Shown piece after piece: positions 31,817-43,301 of a stretch of DNA of 64,000 bases. Numbering within the stretch: the first letter of the stretch is position 1; each line of letters opens with the position of its first letter. The stretch spans positions 5,779,467 through 5,843,466 of the forward strand of contig NC_135184.1 in assembly GCF_041146795.1 (NCBI RefSeq), written 5' to 3'. The notes under the pieces were generated by a model. It had not been told where the DNA came from, did not search any database, and saw nothing but the letters and a program-made list of their open reading frames with translations. A program made the translations under genes and the position numbers. This DNA comes from Maylandia zebra (taxonomy: Eukaryota > Chordata > Actinopteri > Cichliformes > Cichlidae).

Positions 31817-32944
31817 AAAGAGTCCCACTGCAACTTTAAGCCATGAAGGATGTGTCTTGATGTTTGCTTGTGATAAATCTGCTTTATGTGAGTCTTTTTC
31901 AGAGAGTAACAGTAATGTCTGATTATATGTCTTTAATCAGTAAAGTCTCGCTTTGCTAGAAATAAATAAATAAATAATAAAATTGTAAACATGCAGCTGT
32001 ATGTTAGAAGTCAAAGGGTCCTTAAGTCTTCTGTAAATTGACGGGGATCAAATGAAGGACACAAGTATCTGTTCTTACTCTAATAAATGCTGCTTTAATA
32101 TCCAACAGACTATTTTCCTTCCTCATCAGCAGTAAACAGCTCGACTGCGTCTGTGCATTTGTGTCCTCCATACTTGTTTCCACAGACATCTCAGGCTTGA
32201 TGCCACGATGCAGTGTAGAAACCTGACAACCCTCTGACTCATGTTCAAATGTTCAAGGACATTTCTCAGGATCATGTATGACCCCTTTTTGACATTTGGA
32301 CTTTCATTAATAATATTTGTGTTTCTGAGTCATTTTTGTGGAGACTTCTGTCCAACGTAGTGTCCAAATGAAGCCTGAAGCTTTTCTTCACCCTCTTGTC
32401 AGATGGTCAGCAACAAAACTCTGTTCCAACCAATGTCTGATAAGAGATGAGACACAGCAGCTGAGCAAATGATCATTTTATGCTGAAGACATCCTCAGAC
32501 AAAATTAAATACATACATAAACACAGCCTGGTGCCAATAACACAGCTAATGACACTGCTGTATCACTGGCTTTACTGATTAAAGACCATATCTGAAGGAA
32601 ATCTTTGAACACAACAGAAAGTGACCTTTTAAACCTGCCACACTGATGCTGCATTCAAGGACCATTACAAACATTTGAAAGGACTTAAGAACATGAAGAA
32701 AATGTGACTTGTTTCTCTGTAATGAAGCTGTTTTAGTGAAGAAAGTTGAAAGGTCACAGAGCGACTGCTGAATCTTCTGCTCTAAACATGAACTCTGAAC
32801 TTTGTGATGCTTCAGGAGGAAAACTGCTTCAGTTATTCTCTCAGATTAGTTTCATATTTTCTGCATCAGATTTGAGTGAGATCCTGGAATGAAGACAGAA
32901 GAAAAGACTTTGTTCAAAGTTTGATTTATAGTCAAACCTTCCAG

Positions 32945-32950
32945 TTTATT
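32945..32950 (-). terminator. Poly(A) signal of TRIM C
   Basis: AATAAA on the minus strand at the conserved position. Confidence 0.6.
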
Positions 32951-33377
32951 CACACAATAAAACATCAACACAATATATGAATTCATTCATTAAAATCACA
33001 GTTTTTCCTCATTTGTTTGATGATTTTGACAAAAACAAACACAAACACACACACATGGTCTGCCATACTCATAAAGAGAAATGTCGACATTTTTCAATAC
33101 AAATATTCCAGAAACATTTAGAGGATAGAGAAGTTTACATTTTCATGTGGAGAAATATTTTAGTAAATCAAAATGATGATGAGCAGTGGTAGCCTCCATA
33201 AACAGTCACAGGAAAGATCTCCTTTAAAAACTCAGAAACATCAAGAGAACAACTAGAAGATGTGGAGGTACCACCCATAATGTTTGACTGACAGCTGATC
33301 TCTGTGCAGAAATGATGGAGAGAAAATAAAATGAAACTAAAACACAGATTTAAACACACAATATGAAAGACTTCAGT

Positions 33378-35036
33378 CTATTTGAGCTTAATCAACTCAG
33401 CAGTGGCTCCATAATAATAAGGCAACAGTCCAGCATAGAGCGGCTGAGTGAATGTGGTCTGGACTCTGTGGAGGAGAGTCATGGTTTCAGAGACACTGTA
33501 GAAGGACAAAATACCTGCTCTGTGATCCAGGTACACTCCTACTCTGGAGGAACGAGGACCTGAGACACGAGTTTGGATGTTGTTGTACAAAAATGTATAA
33601 CTGTTGTTGTTACAATTTAATGACCAAGATTTGTCATTACGTCCAAAAACACATTCACCTCCTTCTCTGCTGATATTCTTGTATGCGACTGCTACATGAA
33701 CTCCTCCCCCTCTCCACTCCACCTCCCAGTAACAACGTCCAGTCAGACTCTCTCTACTCAGGACCTGCCACGATCCAGTGAATTTGTCTGGATGATCAGA
33801 ATAAGACTGTTGTTGATTCATTAATGTTACTTTTCTGTTCCCCTCTGACAATAACAGCTCTTTGTTTGCTGTGTTTGGATCCAGTGTGATTTCACATGAA
33901 TATTTTAAGAATCCAGCTCTGCTCTTTGGCTCTGGTTGTGACAGTAAAACATCCACTTCAGTGACTGTCAGTGAGATGTTTGTCCGTTCCTCTCTCAGAA
34001 TGTCCTGTAGTTTATCTCTGACCTCTGACACAGCTGCTGTCACATCCTCAAAGTAGCTCAGAGGACGGATATTGATGCTGGATGAGTCTGTAGACTCACT
34101 GAGTGCTGACAGTGAGGGGTAGTTGTGTAGAAACTGGATGTGATCCTCTGTGTGTGAGAGCTGCTTCAGCTCAGCATCTTTCCTCTTCAGCTCAGTGATC
34201 TCCTGCTCCAGCTTCTCCTGAAGCTCTTTGACTCGACTCACTTCAGTTTCCTGCTGGGATCTGATCTGCTGCTTCACATCAGAGCTTCTTTTCTGGATGA
34301 GATGGATCAGCTCAGTGAAGATCTTCTCACTGTGCTCCACTGTTTGATCAGCAGACTGATTGATGGCCTCCACCTCCTGTTGAAGCAGCTTCACATCTTT
34401 CTCTCTGTCCTGGATTCTCTGCTGGATGTTTTGTCGACTCACCTCCAGCTCTCTCTGCCTCTCAGTCCTTTCTGCTGCAGCTGAGACTGTGTCGTGGCCT
34501 TTATGTTCATCCACAGAGCAGAGATAACAGATACTCTGCTGATCAGTACGGCAGAACATCTTCATCACCTCATCATGACGAGAGCAGATGTTCTCCTGGA
34601 GCTTCTTGGAGGGCTCCACCAGCTTGTGTTTCTTGAATGAAGCTGCAACAATATTATGAGTCTGAAGGTGTTTCTCACAATAAGATGCCAGACAGAATAA
34701 ACAGGACTTGAAGGCTTTCATTTTTCTTCCAGTGCAGACATCACAGGCCACATCTTCAGGTCCAGCATAGCAGTGATCAGCAGGAGCAGCTTGGAGTCCA
34801 GTCTTCTTCAGCTCCTCCACTAAATCTGCTAACATGGTGTTTTTCTCCAGGACAGGCCTCGCTGTGAAAGTCCTCCGGCACTGAGGGCAGCTGTAGATTT
34901 TCTTCTTTTCCTCTTCATCCCAGAAGCTTTTAATACAGTTCATGCAGTAGCTGTGTCCACAGGGAATAGCCACCGGATCCTTCAGTAGATCCAAACAGAC
35001 TGAACAGCAGAATTTTGTTTGATCCATTTGATTCAT
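33378..35036 (-). CDS. TRIM E3 ubiquitin ligase, finTRIM/TRIM16-like (copy C)
   Basis: 552 residues with the same RING, B-box 1, B-box 2, coiled-coil and PRY/SPRY order as copy A, and complete zinc ligands. B-box 1 is type I, as in A. RING details (KKKIYSCPQCRRTF, VLEKN) follow B rather than A, and the pre-PRY linker (LLSQPEPK) follows D, so the gene is a mosaic. SPRY loops are its own: TLMNQQQSY, DKFTGSWQ, SREGGECVFGR, AGLLPYYYGAT. The flanking non-coding DNA is far more similar to unit A than the SPRY segment is, which points to selection or gene conversion acting on SPRY. The role is inferred as for copy A. Confidence 0.95.
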   Translation of the reverse strand: MNQMDQTKFCCSVCLDLLKDPVAIPCGHSYCMNCIKSFWDEEEKKKIYSCPQCRRTFTARPVLEKNTMLADLVEELKKTGLQAAPADHCYAGPEDVACDVCTGRKMKAFKSCLFCLASYCEKHLQTHNIVAASFKKHKLVEPSKKLQENICSRHDEVMKMFCRTDQQSICYLCSVDEHKGHDTVSAAAERTERQRELEVSRQNIQQRIQDREKDVKLLQQEVEAINQSADQTVEHSEKIFTELIHLIQKRSSDVKQQIRSQQETEVSRVKELQEKLEQEITELKRKDAELKQLSHTEDHIQFLHNYPSLSALSESTDSSSINIRPLSYFEDVTAAVSEVRDKLQDILREERTNISLTVTEVDVLLSQPEPKSRAGFLKYSCEITLDPNTANKELLLSEGNRKVTLMNQQQSYSDHPDKFTGSWQVLSRESLTGRCYWEVEWRGGGVHVAVAYKNISREGGECVFGRNDKSWSLNCNNNSYTFLYNNIQTRVSGPRSSRVGVYLDHRAGILSFYSVSETMTLLHRVQTTFTQPLYAGLLPYYYGATAELIKLK

Positions 35037-37663
35037 GTGCTGTGCCGTTTCACCGTCTCTCAGTGACTGTCAGACAGTTTCACTTCCTCTGAACAGAAAC
35101 AACCTCTGTGCTCTGAAGGGAAACAGATCTCTGCTCTTGTTCACCTCCTACAGGAAATGAGGCTCACCAGCAACTGCATTTACACCATGTTGTTTAGACC
35201 CATCCTGATACAGACACATCTGTGAAGGGAGGCACTAAAGAAATATTCTTACAGAGCAACCAAGAGCCAATCACATGATGCAGGGTGTGGTATGTTTGGT
35301 TACAGCATGCAGTAACAAGTCTGACCCAGTTAAACTTTAACAATTCATTTCTTCATGGTGCAAATATATAGTAGACTCAGGAGTTTAACTCAGTTTTCTT
35401 GGCCTTTGTTTATCGTTCATTTAAAATCTTCATGGGTAAAGATCATCATAATTACATATGAAATTATATGTGCAAATTATATGTTCCATTACACTATTAA
35501 CAGCACAGATTATACAGCAAACATCAGATTCATGGATGGAGCCAGAGGCTAAATGACTGTTCAGTCCTCTTTAGGAAACGATCTTCATATGACGACAAAC
35601 ACGACAACAATCAGCTGTCAAACTGTACAAGAAGTTCACAGTAATGTAAAAGAAGTTATATCACTTTATTTTTAAATGTACGCACTCAGGGTCAGGACTG
35701 AAGACACTGATCGAGAAAATACTCTAAATATAAATATTCACCTAAACATTCAAAATTATTCAATTGCATGAAATGAAATATGAACTCTCTACAATACTGG
35801 CTTCTGATTGGTTGAAAAAGCAGGTGCTGAACTTCAGAAGAGCTAAACCTGCAAAACTGTGTAAACCCAGAGTGGATGCTGCCCTCTGACCTTTCAGAAG
35901 TACGATCTTTTTATGAAGACACAGAGGCAGAGTTATTATTCATCACTTTAAAGATGATATTCGTTATATGTTCTTCACTCGTTGTCTAGTAAAGTCCAGA
36001 GAATGAGACACATGATTTCAAAACATACAGCTGCATGTTAGAGATCACAGAGTTCTTCAGTCTTATGAGAACTCATGGAGACTAAATGTCAGACACATCA
36101 ACAGTAAATGTCGTTCCTCCCCCCGTCAGTTTGTGTCCTCCACACTTGTTTACACAAACATCTGAGGTTTGAACAGTGTGCAAAACCACATGTTACAAAG
36201 CTGCTGAGCTACTGAATACTGGAATATTTCATTCAATATCACCATCTGACCAAAGGACAAACACAGAGAGGATTAGAGCGCCAAACTTTGTTTCAAACTG
36301 TTTCAGAGTTTAGAGGCAAAAAGCAGAATTTCTACCTGGACAAAGAAATCAAAGCAGGAGCAAAACAAGCTTTTTACATTTATTCAAAGGCATTATGTGA
36401 ATGTACTCTGAGCCACAGCCTCCTAAAGTAAAGACATTTGATCATCTAAACCAGACAGAGTCATGTTTTCAGCAGTGTCTGTGTCCTCCATATAGACCAT
36501 GCCATGGTCCACCTAGGGTGAGCAGGTGTCTGACTTTATGTGGGACTACACAGCGCTCAGTCCTTGTTTGCCTGTGCCACACACACATTGAGCCAATGTC
36601 CAGTTTTTTTATTGACTCTAGTTTCTGTCGATCGGTAGGCCCACAAAAAAACCCTGTACAGGAAGTAGATTTCATCTCTCTGATAAAAGGAGTTCTAATC
36701 CCTGATCCTATGAGTCTGACCCAGTAGATAATATTGATATGATCATATTTATGCCTTTGTTGTTTCACAAAGGGTTAAAAACATTCACAGGTTGGACTGT
36801 GGTTCTCCTTTTAGCGTCTCTGCTGGAATTTTAACTGTGAACCTCTTAGATCCAAACTTCTGAACTGCTCATCTCACAGAGGACAAAAGGGAAGAACCCC
36901 GAATCTCTTCTTCACCTCACTTTTATACCTGCTCACCCTTTCTCCCCCCTTCCCTCACTGGACGTCACATCTTCACACTTGGGCCAATCAGGTTGTTGAC
37001 ATTTGATCATCTGATGTCCACCCACACCTCATCTCTCTCTCTCTCTCTGACTCACAAGATTTAACACAAAGTTTAAACTTTAAAATCACTTCATTACATT
37101 TTCTTTGTTATTCTTAACACAGAAAATTCACATTCAAAAACTTAACACAGAATAAAACAGAGTAGCCAGTAGTGGGACATGGTTCCAGCAACTCTGATGG
37201 TGACGGCCCGTTTGAAGCTGAAGCTCCGGCACGTGTGTCAAAAAATCAACACACTGCTTCAGAAACGCTGTGCTGAGGCTTGGTTTGACTGAACAGAGTC
37301 ACGTGATCAATGACGTCTGAAGCTTCATTCAGCACGTCACTGCTTCAGTACCTGATTCAAAGATTTATAAGGAATTGAACCATTGGTGGGATTTGTGCCG
37401 TGTTTTGGTGGTTTTGTGTGAGCGAATCAGTGTGTGACATAATTATAGACATGGAGCCAGGAAGAGAGGACGCTCTGCCTGTTCCTCAATAAAAACCAGT
37501 TCATCAGCATTTCTGCTCCCAGGTCTAAAATGTACATAAGAAATATGATGTACACATAATTATAATGATATAACTTATAGTATATTATATATAAACGTAC
37601 CAGTCTGCTGGTTAATTACATAATCAGGTGGAAGCAGTGACCTCACAACCTCCTATAAGCTTT
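35037..37663. repeat. Duplicated spacer upstream of TRIM C (proximal part)
   Basis: Near-identical to 6791-9415, including the old TRIM-unit ghost (about 35690-36200), the shared non-coding frames at 36401-36768 and the hAT-like relic. No gene. Confidence 0.85.
35078..35087 (-). promoter_or_regulatory. ETS-IRF composite element upstream of TRIM C
   Basis: GGAAGTGAAA on the minus strand, same place as in the other copies. Confidence 0.45.
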
Positions 37664-39592
37664 AAGTTAAGGTTACTTTATTTATACCCACAGGTAAATT
37701 TGCTTTACAGAACAATGATAGCATTTGGCCTCCCTTCACAAACACACACACCTAATGAAACCTGACAAAACACATATTTAGTAATTAAACAAAGTGAATC
37801 AAATCAAAAACAATTCTTATTGAGTTCAGTGACAGCAGCAGGGACAAAGCTGTTTTTATAATGCTTTGTCCTGCATCTTGGAACTAGAAACCTCCGTCCT
37901 GAAGAAAGAAGCTAAATCCACCCCGTAGAGGATGGGAACCATTTTTAAGGATTGATTAAGCATCTGTGGTACCTGTTTAGAGTACAGGGAGTCTAAACAG
38001 GCCTGTGACTCATCTATCAGACGACTGGACCATCTCACTCACTAATTCAGTCAATTTTTCTCTGTGACAGAGGTCTGACTGAACCATGGCACCAAACAAA
38101 AAGATAAAACAGACTCAATAAAAGAACAAGAAAACAAAGTTCAAATCTTTCGCTCAATGTGGAAATGAGCAAGTTTCCTGAGGCAGTAAAGGCACTGGTG
38201 ACCCTTTTTACAGACCGATTTGCAATAAAAGTTCAGTTTTTCATTGATTATGGTCCCAAGATATTTATATGATTGCACTTGCTCTATTTTCTGACCTTTA
38301 ATTAAAGTGACTCTGTGCCCATTTAGTTGTTTCCTAAAATCAATAACCCTATCTTTTGTTTTAGATATGTTCAATTGGAGATAAGACTCCTCCCACCACT
38401 GAACAAAGTCATCAATGATTGGACCGTGGTGAGTTTCACCCTCTTTCAGTAAGCTGACAATAACAAAGTCATCTGTAAATTTAATGATGGCCCTGTTTTC
38501 ATATCTGCTCTGACACGTGTTTGTAAAGAGAATGAATAATAAGGGCGATAAGAGACCCTGGAGGAGAAGCTGTGGAGGAGAACACTGGGTCAGACAGAAC
38601 CCCATTTATTCTCACTCTTTGTGACCTGTCAGTTAAAAGATCTAAAATCCAGCAAACCAGGTTTTTCCTGATTTCAAACTCTTCTAAAAGTCTTTTCATT
38701 AAAATATGGGGCTGTATTGTATTAAAAGCAGAAGAAATATCAATGAAAAGAAGTCTTGCAAAAGTCCCTTTACTCTCTACATGTTTAAGAATCAGATTTA
38801 GTCGAGTCAAAAGCGCGTCCTGCACTCCTCTGTTGGGCCTGCACGCAAACTGCATTGGATCCAGCTGATATTCAATCTCTTCCATAATCACATTTCTGAT
38901 GATTTTTTCAAAGACTTTCATGACAACTCAGGTGAGGCAACAGGCCTGAAGTCATTCAGGACGTTTGGACGACTAGATTTAGGGACATGAACGACGACAG
39001 CTTCCTTCCAAAGCGAGGGCACATTTTGTATTTGAAAGAATTTATTGAAAATAAGCTGAAATTTAGGACTGAGCTCTTTAGCACAAGATTTAATTAGGCG
39101 GCACTAATGTTATCAGGGCCCTGGCTCTTGTTCACATTAACTGTATGAAAGGCCTTTTGGACATCGCTGAGTTCAGTGATGAAGTGTTGAGTAACTTTCA
39201 GTTTCTGTTTCAGTTCAGAAGAACTAAAACGAGCATCAAGCATATTCAAATCTCTGTCTGGCTTAAAACCGTCTACAATGATCTGACTGCTGCTCTGGGG
39301 ATTTTGAAACCCTGATATGGTTTTCATACAAGTCCAGGCAGACCCCAAATTTTTTGCAGCAAATTTTCTTTCAAGAAGGTTTTTGTAGATCTGTTTTGCT
39401 TTCAAGAGCTCGATTTTCAAGTCTTTGGTGACTGCCTGAAAGTCAGTAACAGCCCCCTCTTTAAAAGCCTGTCTCTTTTTCCTTAAACAGGATTTGATGC
39501 ATTTGGTGACCCATGGCTTATTGTTAGGGTACACTTTAGCACGCTTAAGGGGTATAATCATGTCTTTACAAAACCTGCATATGAGCTAACAT
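37664..39592 (-). mobile_element. 5'-truncated LINE (Rex1/L2/CR1-like), copy in C-D spacer
   Basis: Duplicate of the LINE at 9418-11340. Coding blocks: 39094-39561 (linker), 38499-38921 (first half of RT with DPMQFACRPNRGVQDAL and FIDISSAFNTI), 38141-38605 (second half with FTDD), and 37856-38038 (tail). This copy keeps the RT start in frame where the A-spacer copy is shifted, but it has its own frame change in the middle. The two therefore decayed separately after duplication. Confidence 0.85.
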
Positions 39593-41723
39593 CCACCAAA
39601 GCATCAAGACTGAATAAAAACTTCCCAATCTGTCAATTGAAAACATTCCTGCAAGGTAAGCACAGATTCTTCTGACCACATGATTGATTGATGATAACAT
39701 AATTTTTTCACCCCCCAAAAATTCACGTTCAAAGCAACATATCAGCCCGATATCACACAGAACTGTCACATGACATCAAACACAAGCTGTCAGCTCTGCA
39801 GAGTGGGCAATCATAATGAAGCAGTTCATTATAAGCTGCAGACTCAAGCTGCTCTTCATATATTTGTCCACCAGATGTCACCAAAGAGGACTGTGATGAA
39901 AGCTTCGAGTAATGAACCGTTTTTCATTACAAGCTTGGCCAACTGACTACAATCTACAATAAACTAATATGGCTTTTCAATCCTCTCTTCAATCACTTGG
40001 TACCACCAGGAACCTTTAAATGGGCACTCAAGCTGCCTGGAGACTGTTTTGTCGTGCACATCAGAGAAACCACAGGTAAGACAATCTTATCCAAAAGGTC
40101 AGTGTAACAGTATTGTTTTCCACCAGCTTAACCAAACTTCCCACACTAACTGAAATTTCTTTTCCCAGGCAAACATTAAACAGCAGCAGCTGGAAAACTG
40201 GAAAACCTAAAGCCAAATAATCAATAAAACATAACAAACTTTTGTATGAGTGAGTATTGATAAACTGAGCAGAATTAAACCTCAGTGAAACCACATATAA
40301 GTTCTGGTAACTGGCACATATTTATGTTTAATATGTTGTTTTATATTTTGATCAGTTTCAGGTGTTTGTGCGACTGTGTTAACCATCAGTAAAACCACAT
40401 ATAAATCACACTTCTGTGTTTAACAATTACAACACTTGATGCTGTTTTTCTGATTCAGGATTATGTGTGTGATGAGTTGGCCACACAGTTCTTATCTTTC
40501 TGCTTCAGACACACACAAAACTGCCGAGGTTGAAGCTTCAGTCTCTTTCTACCCCAGGTCTCACCACATTTCCAAAATGTAAACTCTGAGTCTCATAAGA
40601 AATGTGGTTCAAAAAGATGTGCTGATCTATGAATGCATCCTTACTGAAAGCTAAAGATGTCCAGCAGACAAAAACAGCAGCTGAATGAACAGTTATCATG
40701 AGCGAGTGTACAAACACTATCACAGGAAATAACAGAAATAAACTGTAGTTTCCATTTATACCTGTAGTATTTTTTCAGCTCCATGTCATCTTCCAATATG
40801 TCAAAATATGATTTCATTGTATCTTAAACAAATACAAACTTCTTTCTTCCCCCCAGAGAGCCAACAGTTTACTATCAGAACTGAGGCTGATCATTAACAG
40901 GGAGCAGCAGGTAACAAGGTCATCAGCAGTGGAGGAAAGTATGGAAGTAATACTCAGCTTCATATTTGAAGATACTCGAGTATCTTAGCTGCAGGTCTGG
41001 AACAATGGTTTTATTTCCTTTCCCATTAAACATCTCACACAGCCCCTCATCTGTGACCCTTAGCAAACCCACTGGATATCGACCTGCACATAAAGGAGAT
41101 CAGATCAGTTCCATCTAGACAAGCTGTAACAGGAAAATGCTGCTTACACTTTGATGCATCACTTTCAGTTTGTCATATAAGACAATATATCAGATTGAGG
41201 CATTATTTTCCTGCAGTGAGTAAATCTACTTTGTACTTTACTCTTTTCTTTTAGGTAAAGGCTCTAAACAGTACTTGTACACTGTGGAAATCCCATAAGA
41301 ACGTCTCCTGAACTCTGAAAAATAACAAAACAAAGACTAAAAGGAGGTCATGGGTGCTGATGATGATGCTGATGATGATGATGAGGAGTAGCATGCATTT
41401 AAAAAGTGACTGATGTCCTAGAATACAACAGAACAGTGTCTCTACAAACTTATGAAAACATGACAGTCTTGCATTAGTTTGTATTCTTATGATTTCAAAA
41501 AACGAGGGAAAAATCTCCTTGAAATGCACAATTCCTTTTTGTTATTTCTTAGTGTGTGACGTATTTTATTGGCTTTATGATTGGTGCAAACAGTTTCCTG
41601 ATTCATAATGGAAATAGATTTTAGACACAGGAGGAACACGCAGTGATCAGCAGGAGCAGCTTGGAGTCCAGTCTTCTTCACACTGAGGAGGGACATATAT
41701 GCAGGAACAGTTGTCATAACTGT
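39593..41723. repeat. Duplicated spacer upstream of TRIM C (distal part)
   Basis: Near-identical to 11341-13471; holds the GAT-type tract and the third TRIM relic. No gene. Confidence 0.85.
41640..41680 (-). pseudogene. 41-bp TRIM coding relic 3
   Basis: Same fragment as at 13388-13428. Confidence 0.7.
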
Positions 41724-41728
41724 TACAA

Positions 41729-41741
41729 CCACCAGATGGCG
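41729..41741 (+). promoter_or_regulatory. CTCF-like core motif, site 4
   Basis: CCACCAGATGGCG, between gene C and gene D. Confidence 0.4.
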
Positions 41742-42867
41742 AAAGAGTCCCACTGCAACTTTAAGCCATGAAGGATGTGTCTTGATGTTTGCTTGTGATA
41801 AATCTGCTTTATGTGAGTCTTTTTCAGAGAGTAACAGTAATATGTCTGATTATATGTCTTTAATCAGTAAAGTCTCGCTTTGCTAGAAATAAATCAATAA
41901 TAAAATTGTAAACATGCAGCTGTATGTTAGAAGTCAAAGGGTCCTTAAGTCTTCTGTAAATTGACGGGGATCAAATGAAGGACACAAGTATCTGTTCTTA
42001 CTCTAATAAATGCTGCTTTAATATCCAACAGACTATTTTCCTTCCTCATCAGCAGTAAACAGCTCGACTGCGTCTGTGCATTTGTGTCCTCCATACTTGT
42101 TTCCACAGACATCTCAGGCTTGATGCCACGATGCAGTGTAGAAACCTGACAACCCTCTGACTCATGTTCAAATGTTCAAGGACATTTCTCAGGATCATGT
42201 ATGACCCCTTTTTGACATTTGGACTTTCATTAATAATATTTGTGTTTCTGAGTCATTTTTGTGGAGACTTCTGTCCAACGTAGTGTCCAAATGAAGCCTG
42301 AAGCTTTTCTTCACCCTCTTGTCAGATGGTCAGCAACAAAACTCTGTTCCAACCAATGTCTGATAAGAGATGAGACACAGCAGCTGAGCAAATGATCATT
42401 TCATGCTGAAGACATCCTCAGACAGAATTAAATACATACATAAACACAGCCTGGTGCCAATAACACAGCTAATGACACTGCTGTATCACTGGCTTTACTG
42501 ATTAAAGACCATATCTGAAGGAAATCTTTGAACACAACAGAAAGTGACCTTTTAAACCTGCGACACTGATGCTGCATTCAAGGACCATTAAAAACATTTG
42601 AAAGGACTTAAGAACATGAAGAAAATGTGACTTGTTTCTCTGTAATGAGGCTGTTTTAGTGAAGAAAGTTGAAAGGTCACAGAGCGACTGCTGAATCTTC
42701 TGCTCTAAACATGAACTCTGAACTTTGTGATGCTTCAGGAGGAAAACTGCTTCAGTTATTCTCTCAGATTAGTTTCATATTTTCTGCATCAGATTTGAGT
42801 GAGATCCTGGAATGAAGACAGAAGAAAAGACTTTGTTCAAAGTTTGATTTATAGTCAAACCTTCCAG

Positions 42868-42873
42868 TTTATT
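42868..42873 (-). terminator. Poly(A) signal of TRIM D
   Basis: AATAAA on the minus strand at the conserved position. Confidence 0.6.
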
Positions 42874-43301
42874 CACACAATAAAACATCAACACAATATA
42901 TGAATTCATTCATTAAAATCACAGTTTTTCCTCATTTGTTTGATGATTTTGACAAAAACAAACACAAACACACACACATGGTCTGCCATACTCATAAAGA
43001 GAAATGTCGACATTTTTCAATACAAATATTCCAGAAACATTTAGAGGATAGAGAAGTTTACATTTTCATGTGGAGAAATATTTTAGTAAATCAAAATGAT
43101 GATGAGCAGTGATAGCCTCCATAAACAGTCACAGGAAAGATCTCCTTTAAAAACTGAGAAACATCAAGAGAACAACTAGAAGATGTGGAGGTACCACCCA
43201 TAATGTTTGACTGACAGCTGATCTCTGTGCAGAAATGATGGAGAGAAAATAAAATGAAAACTAAAATACAGATTTAAACCCACAATATGAAAGACTTCAG
43301 T

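Larger units (their letters stand above)
31798..33377. repeat. 3' flank of TRIM unit C
   Basis: Homologous to the 3' flanks of A, B and D; nothing coding apart from the transcript 3' end. Confidence 0.85.
41724..43301. repeat. 3' flank of TRIM unit D
   Basis: Homologous to the other 3' flanks; non-coding. Confidence 0.85.
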
